From Candidatus Pacearchaeota archaeon (GTDB taxonomy: Archaea > Nanobdellota > Nanobdellia > Pacearchaeales > GW2011-AR1), in assembly GCA_015520065.1 (NCBI GenBank), contig WAQV01000084.1, positions 1 through 6,839 on the forward strand: 6,839 nucleotides of DNA, written 5' to 3'. The stretch's first letter is position 1. Each line of letters starts with the position of its first letter. Made by a program: the position numbers and the translations under genes. Under the pieces are notes generated by a model that ran no database searches, was not told the DNA's origin, and saw nothing but the letters and a program-made list of their open reading frames with translations. Shown here piece by piece: positions 1 to 5,500 of the stretch.

Positions 1-895
1 CTTCCCCTATAGATACTTTTGGCTCCCATCCAAGCTCCTTTTTTGCGAGAGATGTGTCAAGATATATTTCTTTAACTTCTCCTTTTATTTCTTCAACATA
101 GTGAGGGTTACCTGAGAATCCTGTCAACTCTTTAAGTATCTGGAAGATTTCTTTGATTGAAATTTCAGTACCATTAGCCAGATAAAAAAGTTTGTTATTA
201 GGATTTTTGTCAATTGAATTTACTATGAATTCTGCTAATTCTTCTACATAAATAAAATCTCTAGTTTGGCTTCCATCTCCGAAAATAATCGGGCTTTCTC
301 CGTTAAGCATTTTCTCCAGGAAAGAAGGTATTACTCTCTTTGTAGCAGGATCGTCACGCGGACCATATACATTACCAAAACAAAAGATTAAGTAGTCAGG
401 ACCATATAATTGATTATATGCTTGAACGTAATTCTCTGCAGTATACTTTGATATTCCGTACGGAGAAACAGGGTTGATGGGATGTTTTTCATCTACAGGC
501 AAGTAGATAGGATTTCCTACTCTTGCTCCTCCTGTAGAAGTATAGATTATTTTTTTTACGCCGCTTTTTCTACACGCTTCAAGAACATTTATTGTTCCTA
601 ATATGTTTATTTTTGCATCTGTTATAGGATCTTTTAGAGACTCCCTAAGCATTACTTGCGCAGCTGTATGAATTACTATTTGAGGCTTTTCTATCTCAAA
701 TATAGTTTCAACTGTCTCTTTAGATAAAATATCTGCATGATAGAATTTTGCATTTTCATTTATATTTTCTTTTTTTCCTGTTGAGAGATTATCCACAATT
801 ATTATCTTAGAAGGATTTTCAGCAGACTCAACAAGCTTATCAACTATGTGGCTTCCTATAAATCCAGCACCTCCAGTAACAAGAATTTTTGACAT
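1..895 (-). CDS. NAD-dependent sugar-nucleotide epimerase/dehydratase, extended SDR family, GalE-like (C-terminus cut by window edge)
   Basis: My own translation of this strand gives 298 codons without a stop, running off the left edge. Seen: the Rossmann NAD-binding motif TGGAGFIGS at residues 7-15, an acidic residue ending the second strand (VDN, 35-36), HTAAQ at 76-80, the SDR catalytic pair Y146 and K150 in YGISK, T121 about 25 residues before the tyrosine as the third catalytic residue, GNVYGPR at 174-180 and RDFIYVEE at 212-219. These match UDP-glucose 4-epimerase-like enzymes, which interconvert NDP-sugars in the cytoplasm for glycans or glycoproteins. The exact sugar cannot be read from sequence. 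Family length (about 305-315) suggests only some 10-15 residues are missing. The usual AVYG segment after the catalytic Ser/Thr reads ARVG here. The ATG at 895 is chosen because it sits one turn before the Rossmann strand and 29 nt after a TATA-like box. It follows secD in the same direction after 75 nt. Confidence 0.93.
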   Translation of the reverse strand, partial: MSKILVTGGAGFIGSHIVDKLVESAENPSKIIIVDNLSTGKKENINENAKFYHADILSKETVETIFEIEKPQIVIHTAAQVMLRESLKDPITDAKINILGTINVLEACRKSGVKKIIYTSTGGARVGNPIYLPVDEKHPINPVSPYGISKYTAENYVQAYNQLYGPDYLIFCFGNVYGPRDDPATKRVIPSFLEKMLNGESPIIFGDGSQTRDFIYVEELAEFIVNSIDKNPNNKLFYLANGTEISIKEIFQILKELTGFSGNPHYVEEIKGEVKEIYLDTSLAKKELGWEPKVSIGE

Positions 896-915
896 AGCTC
901 TTATTAAAGAAGACT

Positions 916-924
916 CTTTTTAAA
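916..924 (-). promoter_or_regulatory. TATA-like box of the epimerase gene
   Basis: The minus strand reads TTTAAAAAG, with its first T exactly 29 nt upstream of the A of the epimerase ATG. It is preceded by CGCAAATA, a possible BRE region. Archaeal TATA boxes are centred about 26 nt before the start site, so transcription would begin at or next to the ATG (leaderless). A small inverted repeat, GTATT-TTT-AATAC (932-944), lies just upstream. There is no T-rich terminator between secD and this box, so some read-through from secD is possible. Confidence 0.6.
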
Positions 925-970
925 TATTTGCGTATTTTTAATACATTAATCATTATCTTTTTGGTTAGAA

Positions 971-2506
971 TTATTCTTCAATTTTTCTCACCATGTCAGT
1001 AAACGCAGGCCTTGTTATTAGTACTCCTGCACTTATTCCGATTATTGTTGTAATTGCAAATCCTTTCAATAATCCAGCGCCTGCCCACAATAAAGGAAGC
1101 AATGCTACAAGAGCAGTAAAGTATGCTCCAAGGATAATTGCAAACGCTCTCTTTAACCTCTGTTTTAAGTTCAATGAAGCTCTTTGTTTTGCCTCATCCA
1201 ATATGATTATCTGCTGGTCTATTCCGGTACCTATTGTTGCAAGTATTCCAGCAATGCTCGGCAAATCCAGATTCCACTCTATTAAAGAAGCTATTCCCAA
1301 AATAATAATTACTTCAGAGGTGCTTGTAATCAACAAAGCAATTGATGACTTGATTTTTTTGTATCTAAAGAATATAACAACTGCTACTGCAAGAAGAGCA
1401 GATATTCCTGCAAGAAAGATCGATTTAATAAATTCTTTTCCTAAAACTGGAGAAATTGTGTCAAGTTTGACAATTTCCAGCTGGTAAGGAAGGCTGCCAG
1501 TTATTAGTATTGTCTGCAGTTTGTGCATTGCCTTTTCTGCAGAGGCATAGGCTTCAGCCTTAGTAGGAAAAGCATCTCCAGAGCCAGAAATGGAAATTTG
1601 AGTTGTCTCACGACCTTTTAGCTCTTTGCCAATAAAAAGGCTGTCTACAAGTTTGTCATCCAGATACAAGTCCAGCTTTTCTGAAAGATATTCAGGATTT
1701 TCAGGGTCAATATCAAGCTTTTTTGTTACCTCAGCATGCCTTTTTGCTGCATCTTCACTCAGATAAACTGCAAACCTGAATCTGCATCTATAATTGTTGT
1801 CAGGAGTTTTTCCACAACTCTCTATAAATGCATCTTGCGCGCTTCTGCTTACAGAAGCAATATCTCTTTCACCGCCTATAAACACAGTCTCATTCCCTAT
1901 TTTTGCTTCAAACTTCCCTTGCTTTGATAACATTTCTTTTAAATCAGCAGGAGTTGCTCCTGCAATTTCTACAAGCATGAAGTAATTTCCTTCAAGGTCT
2001 GAAACAGATGTTACTTTTACATCAGAAATTCCAAATTCATTAAGCCTATTGGAAGTTATATCTACTAAGTCTTTAACTTCCATTGGAGACAGTTTTTTGT
2101 CTTTTGCTTTTATTAATGCTCTTGCTCCTCCAGTAATGTCAAGTCCTGTTTTTATATGTGTCTTTGGTATTTCTGAAACAGTTATTTCTGGAGTTTTATT
2201 GGAGTAAAGAACATACTCTGCATTTTTTGTTTTAATTATTGTTTTTACTTTGCTTCCATTGAGAGAAGAGAATTTTTCTTGAATTATCTTTGAGTAATCC
2301 TCAGTGCTTTTTATCTCTTTGCCATCTATTGCAGTTATTATCTGTCCTTGCCTTAACCCTTGTTCAAAAGCTGTAGAGTTTTTTTCTACACTTGTTATAA
2401 GAACTCCTTTTTCTAGGAATGCAGGAGGAAGCCCAAATATTGATATTAATGACATTGTTATTGCTATTATTAATACCCATATTTTCCATGTAAATCTTTT
2501 TCTCAT
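971..2506 (-). CDS. secD: Protein-export membrane protein SecD, with a PDZ-like domain
   Basis: SecD partners SecF in the membrane complex that helps SecYE release exported proteins on the outer face. Using the ATG at 2506 (511 aa), I see TM1 at about 9-26, a PDZ-like domain at about 33-101 (core GLRQGQIITAIDGKEI), the family motif GLDITGG at 121-127, an extracytoplasmic head at about 128-355 with two cysteines (231, 241), then five helices at about 359-381, 387-410, 416-436, 452-473 and 479-499. TM4 carries GTGIDQQIIILDE, the archaeal counterpart of the conserved TM4 motif. An in-frame ATG at 2527 lies inside secF. I prefer 2506 because it forms an ATGA overlap with the secF stop, has GGAG 8 nt upstream, and starts the protein with a basic stretch (MRKRFTWK) before TM1. 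Family assignment is firm; the PDZ call rests on motif reading. Confidence 0.96.
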   Translation of the reverse strand: MRKRFTWKIWVLIIAITMSLISIFGLPPAFLEKGVLITSVEKNSTAFEQGLRQGQIITAIDGKEIKSTEDYSKIIQEKFSSLNGSKVKTIIKTKNAEYVLYSNKTPEITVSEIPKTHIKTGLDITGGARALIKAKDKKLSPMEVKDLVDITSNRLNEFGISDVKVTSVSDLEGNYFMLVEIAGATPADLKEMLSKQGKFEAKIGNETVFIGGERDIASVSRSAQDAFIESCGKTPDNNYRCRFRFAVYLSEDAAKRHAEVTKKLDIDPENPEYLSEKLDLYLDDKLVDSLFIGKELKGRETTQISISGSGDAFPTKAEAYASAEKAMHKLQTILITGSLPYQLEIVKLDTISPVLGKEFIKSIFLAGISALLAVAVVIFFRYKKIKSSIALLITSTSEVIIILGIASLIEWNLDLPSIAGILATIGTGIDQQIIILDEAKQRASLNLKQRLKRAFAIILGAYFTALVALLPLLWAGAGLLKGFAITTIIGISAGVLITRPAFTDMVRKIEE

Positions 2507-3381
2507 TTTTTCTTCTCCATATACCATTTAAGTATTGAAACATTTGTTATCCATGTGTTGAGTATGTCAAACCCTAATCCAATAGCAAGTATTGAAAATA
2601 TTTGAGCTAAAACCTGTGAAAAAGATTTTACTATTATTAGAGCAAAAACTATTGCAAGCAGAGATGTAAGGGTCATAGTCATTCCTGTCTTAAATGCATC
2701 ATAGATTCTTTCATTTAAGCTGCCTTCGTGCCTTTTAAGTATTCTTGTTGTAAGCAGTATATCAGTATCTACAGAATATCCTATCAACATAAGGAAAGCA
2801 ACAATTCCTGCAGTGGAGAGTTTCATGCCAATTAGGTCAACAACAGCAAGAGTCATAACTATATCTGCAAAAGCAGAGATAATGACTGCTGTACTTGGAA
2901 CAAATGTTCTGAAAATAACAAAAACAACTATAGCCATAAAGATAAATGCAAACGCAATTGCAACTAAAAGCTGTTTATAAAAACTCTCGCTAAGAACCGC
3001 TCCTGTAAATTCAAAACTGCTGTTTTCATTATTTAACTCATAACCTAAATACTCTTCAAGAATCTTTTTAGTTTCTTCAGGAGAGGTTCTTGTCTCAATA
3101 ATTATTGCTTTTTCTTCTTTTGTGACTATATCATAAATCTCTCTTACACTCAAATCTTCAAGTTTTTCTGCAAGGGAAGTTTTAAGAGCTGAAGGGTCAA
3201 TTTTTCCGTAAATCGTTACTGAGGTTCCACCAGTAAGAGAGATGTCTTTGTAAATAAAATCATTGTTTTTGTAATAAAAACTTCCTAAATAAATTAGTGA
3301 AAAAGCAAGTACTCCTATAGGGATGATTAATAATAGTTTGTAGTATTTGTCATGCCAGTTTTTTGAATTTTCTGATTGCAT
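2503..3381 (-). CDS. secF: Protein-export membrane protein SecF
   Basis: SecF forms the SecDF complex with SecD and acts with the SecYE channel in the cytoplasmic membrane. The 292-aa length is typical. Seen: TM1 at about 15-35, the SecF/SecD motif SLTGGTS at 48-54, an extracytoplasmic P1 domain at about 40-130, then helices at about 135-157, 163-184, 189-210, 233-252 and 258-284. TM4 carries GYSVDTDILLTTR (201-213), the RND-type motif with an acidic residue within the membrane region that is characteristic of SecF. The ATG at 3381 is supported by a TATA-like core 29 nt upstream. The order secF then secD, overlapping by ATGA, suits production of the two subunits in equal amount. There is no Shine-Dalgarno sequence before the ATG, in keeping with a leaderless message. 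Confidence 0.96.
   Translation of the reverse strand: MQSENSKNWHDKYYKLLLIIPIGVLAFSLIYLGSFYYKNNDFIYKDISLTGGTSVTIYGKIDPSALKTSLAEKLEDLSVREIYDIVTKEEKAIIIETRTSPEETKKILEEYLGYELNNENSSFEFTGAVLSESFYKQLLVAIAFAFIFMAIVVFVIFRTFVPSTAVIISAFADIVMTLAVVDLIGMKLSTAGIVAFLMLIGYSVDTDILLTTRILKRHEGSLNERIYDAFKTGMTMTLTSLLAIVFALIIVKSFSQVLAQIFSILAIGLGFDILNTWITNVSILKWYMEKKK
2514..2518 (-). promoter_or_regulatory. Shine-Dalgarno site of secD (supports the start at 2506)
   Basis: The minus strand reads GGAGA inside the last codons of secF, with GGAG ending 8 nt before the ATG at 2506. It complements the CCUCC end of archaeal 16S rRNA. It supports the downstream start over the ATG at 2527, and together with the ATGA overlap suggests translational coupling to secF. 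Confidence 0.6.
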
Positions 3382-3402
3382 AAAAGTATAGAAGAATTGT
3401 TG

Positions 3403-3410
3403 CTTTTAAA
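3403..3410 (-). promoter_or_regulatory. TATA-like box of the secF-secD operon
   Basis: The minus strand reads TTTAAAAG with its first T 29 nt upstream of the A of the secF ATG, the same spacing as at the epimerase and rpoD. The upstream ATCCAACAAC touches the 3' end of tRNA-Gly (3420), so the promoter occupies the tRNA trailer. A leaderless secF transcript is predicted. Confidence 0.6.
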
Positions 3411-3419
3411 GTTGTTGGA

Positions 3420-3491
3420 TGCGCCGGCCGGGATTCGAACCCGGGCCATCTGCTTGGAAGGCAGATATACTAACCACTATACTACCAGCGC
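3420..3491 (-). tRNA. tRNA-Gly, anticodon TCC
   Basis: The 72 nt fold as a full cloverleaf. The acceptor GCGCTGG pairs with CCGGCGC (one G-U) and the discriminator is A. The D stem is GTAT/GTAT with wobble pairs and GTGGTTA in the loop. The anticodon stem TCTGC/GCAGA holds the loop CTTCCAA, giving anticodon TCC (window 3458-3456), which reads GGA and perhaps GGG. The T arm is CCGGG-TTCGAAT-CCCGG. CCA is not encoded and there is no intron. It is the last of three tRNA genes on this strand and appears to have its own TATA-like box. Confidence 0.98.
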
Positions 3492-3514
3492 ATATATTAT
3501 TTACTATCTGCCCG

Positions 3515-3524
3515 CTTTTTAAAA
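3515..3524 (-). promoter_or_regulatory. TATA-like box of tRNA-Gly
   Basis: The minus strand reads TTTTAAAAAG. Its TTTAAAA core starts 32 nt upstream of the mature tRNA 5' end, which would give a leader of about 3 nt. It lies in the 41-nt spacer between tRNA-Arg and tRNA-Gly. The archaeal promoter spacing fits, but the region is A+T-rich, so chance similarity cannot be ruled out. Confidence 0.5.
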
Positions 3525-3532
3525 CTTATGAA

Positions 3533-3607
3533 CGGCTCCGGCAGGATTCGAACCTGCGACTTCCACCTTAGGAGGGTGGCACTCTATCCAGGCTGAGTTA
3601 CGGAGCC
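3533..3607 (-). tRNA. tRNA-Arg, anticodon CCT
   Basis: The 75 nt fold as a cloverleaf. The acceptor GGCTCCG pairs perfectly with CGGAGCC and the discriminator is G. The D stem is ACTC/GAGT around AGCCTGGATA. The anticodon stem CCACC/GGTGG holds CTCCTAA, giving anticodon CCT (window 3572-3570), which reads AGG. The variable loop is AAGTC and the T arm GCAGG-TTCGAAT-CCTGC. CCA is not encoded. The 33-nt spacer from tRNA-Leu has no TTTAAAA core at the right distance (the only TATA-like run, TTAATATT, is about 20 nt away), so co-transcription with tRNA-Leu is likely. Confidence 0.98.
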
Positions 3608-3640
3608 ATTTTTCTGTTCAGCAAATATTAAGATGAAAAA

Positions 3641-3724
3641 TGCGGGGAGAAGGATTCGAACCTTCGCAGGCACTAAGCCACCAGGTCCTAAGCCTGGCCC
3701 GTTTGACCGCTCCGGCATCCCCGC
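3641..3724 (-). tRNA. tRNA-Leu, anticodon TAG
   Basis: The 84 nt include the long variable arm of class II tRNAs. The acceptor GCGGGGA pairs with TCCCCGC and the discriminator is A. The anticodon stem CCAGG/CCTGG holds CTTAGGA, giving anticodon TAG (window 3690-3688), which reads CTA and other CTN codons. The 15-nt variable region contains a GGC/GCC stem. The T arm is GAAGG-TTCGAAT-CCTTC. CCA is not encoded and there is no intron. A run of five T (3640-3636) follows at once, which could be a weak terminator or simply trailer. It is the first of the three tRNAs in transcription order, after rpoD. Confidence 0.98.
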
Positions 3725-3733
3725 ATAATTAAT

Positions 3734-3770
3734 ACAGAATTATGAACTATTTCATAGTTTTAAAATCTGT
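3734..3770. repeat. Imperfect inverted repeat (hairpin) between rpoD and tRNA-Leu
   Basis: Two 17-nt arms (3734-3750 and 3754-3770) match as reverse complements at 13 of 17 positions around a 3-nt loop. The six innermost pairs (AACTAT/ATAGTT) and the five outermost pairs (ACAGA/TCTGT) are perfect. It begins 9 nt beyond the rpoD stop and ends 9 nt before tRNA-Leu. In RNA it could form a hairpin at the 3' end of the rpoD message. As DNA it surrounds the tRNA TATA-like box. No T tract follows it, so it does not look like a bacterial-style terminator. Confidence 0.6.
3758..3765 (-). promoter_or_regulatory. Candidate TATA-like box of tRNA-Leu (possibly tRNA-Leu-Arg)
   Basis: The minus strand reads TTTTAAAA between the rpoD stop and tRNA-Leu. 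By the spacing used elsewhere in the window, transcription would begin near 3735, leaving a leader of about 11 nt to be removed by RNase P. The box lies in one arm of the inverted repeat at 3734-3770, so promoter and hairpin roles may overlap. Confidence 0.42.
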
Positions 3771-3779
3771 CTGTTAGGA

Positions 3780-4505
3780 TTATTTAGATATCTTGCTTGA
3801 AACTTCCTTCAAATCTTTTTTAAGCTCTTCTACAGCTTTCTTAAAGATATCTTTAACATCCATCTGACCAAAAGATTCAAGAGTAATTATCAGCTCTTTT
3901 GTAGGAGTGATTTTAATTGAGTCTTTTTTTCCAAGTTTCTCAGCTTTTTCAACACATGCATCGCACATATCGCACGCTTCTTTGTTTTCAACAACGACTT
4001 TTCCATCTTTCACTTGCAAAACATTTTTTGGGCATGAATCAGCAGCCTCTGAAGGAAAATCTTTTGAAATCTCTATATTTGCATAATTTCTGTAGAACAT
4101 TATTCCAGGATTAAACTTAGAATGTTCAATGCCTCTTCCAACTTTTGCTGTTGCAGTTATCTCTAGTTCCTGGCCTTTGTTTAGGAATGTAATAGGAATG
4201 CTATCATAAACAGGATTAACTTTTCCTTTTAACTCGCTGGAATTAACCATTCCTTCTTTTTTTACAGTCAGTTTAAGCTCAACAACGCTTTTTTCATTTA
4301 TTGAGCTATCCATTTTTAAAGGTATTAATCCAAGCCTGTGAGCAATAGTTTCATCATATAAAGGAGAATCGTTTTTTGCTATTTCAACCTCATCAATAGC
4401 CAATACAGGAATATGGCTTACATACCTTCTTATAGCATTTGCTAAATTTTCAGTTATTTCTGCCTTAAATACAATCTGGTTATCCCTTTTTTGTATAATT
4501 TCCAT
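3780..4505 (-). CDS. rpoD: DNA-directed RNA polymerase subunit D (Rpo3)
   Basis: This is the archaeal counterpart of the bacterial alpha N-terminal domain and eukaryotic Rpb3/RPAC1. With subunit L it forms the platform on which the polymerase assembles. The 241 aa contain DETIAHRLGLIPLKMD (51-66), the alpha-motif that marks the family, and GRGIEHSKFNPG (123-134). The inserted ferredoxin-like domain has C158-P and C178-x2-C181-x2-C184, the arrangement that binds one Fe-S cluster in Sulfolobus RpoD, including the 20-residue gap between the first and second cysteine. It ends with the usual dimerising helices (about 212-238). It follows rps11, as in most archaea, but after a 48-nt gap with its own TATA-like box, so it may be read both from the operon and from a private promoter. 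The ATG at 4505 is the first residue of the conserved start strand. Confidence 0.97.
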   Translation of the reverse strand: MEIIQKRDNQIVFKAEITENLANAIRRYVSHIPVLAIDEVEIAKNDSPLYDETIAHRLGLIPLKMDSSINEKSVVELKLTVKKEGMVNSSELKGKVNPVYDSIPITFLNKGQELEITATAKVGRGIEHSKFNPGIMFYRNYANIEISKDFPSEAADSCPKNVLQVKDGKVVVENKEACDMCDACVEKAEKLGKKDSIKITPTKELIITLESFGQMDVKDIFKKAVEELKKDLKEVSSKISK

Positions 4506-4525
4506 TTTTAAATATCAAAAAGAGT

Positions 4526-4534
4526 GTTTTTAAA
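4526..4534 (-). promoter_or_regulatory. TATA-like box of rpoD
   Basis: The minus strand reads TTTAAAAAC with its first T 29 nt upstream of the A of the rpoD ATG, preceded by an A-rich stretch that could serve as BRE. It lies in the 48-nt rps11-rpoD gap. No Shine-Dalgarno sequence precedes the ATG, which agrees with a leaderless start. A second TTTAAAA at 4512-4506 touches the ATG and is too close to act as a promoter for it. Confidence 0.55.
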
Positions 4535-4553
4535 GTTTTTTTATTTACATTAT

Positions 4554-4955
4554 TTACACTCTTCTACCACGTCTTCCGCCTTTTCTTTTAGGACCTCCTC
4601 TTGGTATTCTTGTTGTATCAAGAATATTGAGTATTTTAAAACCTTCTCTTGACAAGCTTTTTATAATTGCATGTGCTCCAGGCCCTGGAGCAGGATTGCC
4701 TGTTTTTGCCCTTATCCTGATAAATAAAGATGTAACTCCTATTTCTTTAAGAGTTTCTGTAACACGCTTTGCGATAAACATAGCAATTGTCGGATTTGCT
4801 TTAAGTCTGTCGTGTTTTGTTACCATTCCTCCTGTAACTTTAGCTATAGTCTGGCCAGACATGTCTGTAACATGAACAATAGTGTTATTAAAAGAGGTAT
4901 AAACATTCACTACAGCCTCAATTTCTCTTTTCTTTTTTGCTTTTTCTTCAGCCAT
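4554..4955 (-). CDS. rps11: Small ribosomal subunit protein uS11
   Basis: uS11 binds 16S rRNA on the platform of the small subunit near the mRNA exit. The 133 aa match archaeal/eukaryotic S11 throughout: a short charged start (1-12), SFNNTIVHVTD (21-31), TGGMVTKHDR (41-50), KTGNPAPGPGAHA (84-96) and the basic tail DTTRIPRGGPKRKGGRRG (113-130) that contacts rRNA. Length is typical. It begins 2 nt after the rps4 stop with a strong Shine-Dalgarno sequence inside the end of rps4, so it belongs to the same message as rps13 and rps4. Nothing unusual is seen in the protein. Confidence 0.98.
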   Translation of the reverse strand: MAEEKAKKKREIEAVVNVYTSFNNTIVHVTDMSGQTIAKVTGGMVTKHDRLKANPTIAMFIAKRVTETLKEIGVTSLFIRIRAKTGNPAPGPGAHAIIKSLSREGFKILNILDTTRIPRGGPKRKGGRRGRRV

Positions 4956-4957
4956 TT

Positions 4958-5500
4958 TTACTCCTCCGCTGTTTTCTCAGTTGTTTTTTCTTCTTGCTTT
5001 TCTTTTACTTCCTCAACATCTTCCTTACTCTTTTGTTCTTCTGTTTTTTTAGGCTTTTTCTCCCTTAGAGTTATTTTGTCTTCAAGTGCTACAGGAACTA
5101 TGTATGAAGGACTGTCAACTGCTCTACCATTAACTAAAACTTTTTTATGAACTATTAATTGTCTTGCAGCTTTTATGGTTCTTGCAAGCCCTTTCTCAAA
5201 TACAATTGTCTGAAGCCTTCTTTTTAAGTAATCTCTTTTATCCAGTGCCAAAACATCTGCAATTGAATTAACATTAAGCCCTATTTTTTTAAGCCTATCA
5301 AAAAGAGCCTGCTGTTCTTCTTTAGAGGCAGGAATCAGTTTTTTTGCTTTTTCTCTCATTGATTTTACTTTTGCATCAGCTTTCCAGATTTCCCTTTTAT
5401 TTTTCAGACCAAATTCCTTTTTTATTTTTGCTTCTTCTAAGATTCTTTCCTTGTCAAAAGGTCTCTTCGGCTTTGAATAGGTTTTATGTTTTCTTTTCAT
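4958..5500 (-). CDS. rps4: Small ribosomal subunit protein uS4, with acidic C-terminal tail
   Basis: uS4 is a primary 16S rRNA binder that nucleates the body of the small subunit. The 180 aa begin with a basic region KRKHKTYSKPKRPFDKER (2-19) typical of archaeal S4. They continue through the helical domain and into the S4 RNA-binding domain at about 93-146 (KRRLQTIVFEKGLARTIKAA, then HKKVLVNGR). Residues about 150-180 are a low-complexity tail rich in Glu, Lys and Thr, probably disordered. The start overlaps the rps13 stop as ATGA, and only a weak purine run (GAAGAAG) precedes it, so coupling to rps13 is likely. The final codons carry the rps11 ribosome-binding site. Family assignment is firm. 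Confidence 0.97.
   Translation of the reverse strand: MKRKHKTYSKPKRPFDKERILEEAKIKKEFGLKNKREIWKADAKVKSMREKAKKLIPASKEEQQALFDRLKKIGLNVNSIADVLALDKRDYLKRRLQTIVFEKGLARTIKAARQLIVHKKVLVNGRAVDSPSYIVPVALEDKITLREKKPKKTEEQKSKEDVEEVKEKQEEKTTEKTAEE
4961..4967 (-). promoter_or_regulatory. Strong Shine-Dalgarno site of rps11, inside the end of rps4
   Basis: The minus strand reads GGAGGAG followed by TAAAA and the rps11 ATG, a 5-nt spacing. The site is made from the last two glutamate codons of rps4 just before its TAA stop. It is the best Shine-Dalgarno match in the window and shows that this organism uses the 16S rRNA tail for genes inside operons. Confidence 0.8.

Noticed and set aside
932..944. A 5-bp inverted repeat GTATT-TTT-AATAC upstream of the epimerase promoter
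   Set aside because: It is too short and too A+T-rich to call an operator. It is noted only because it lies next to the TATA-like box.
993..1487. A 164-codon open frame on the plus strand inside secD
   Set aside because: It is the mirror of the hydrophobic C-terminal helices of secD on the opposite strand. It matches no family I know and has no promoter or ribosome-binding site.
2507..2527. The upstream ATG of secD at 2527, which would add seven residues
   Set aside because: It lies within secF and lacks a ribosome-binding site, while the ATG at 2506 has GGAG 8 nt upstream and the ATGA overlap with the secF stop.
3621..3632. TTAATATTTG as a promoter for tRNA-Arg
   Set aside because: It lies only about 20 nt from the mature 5' end, which would place the start of transcription inside the tRNA.
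3636..3640. Five T in a row on the minus strand directly after tRNA-Leu as a terminator
   Set aside because: Short T runs are common in this A+T-rich sequence, and tRNA-Arg downstream lacks a well-placed promoter of its own, so termination here is doubtful.
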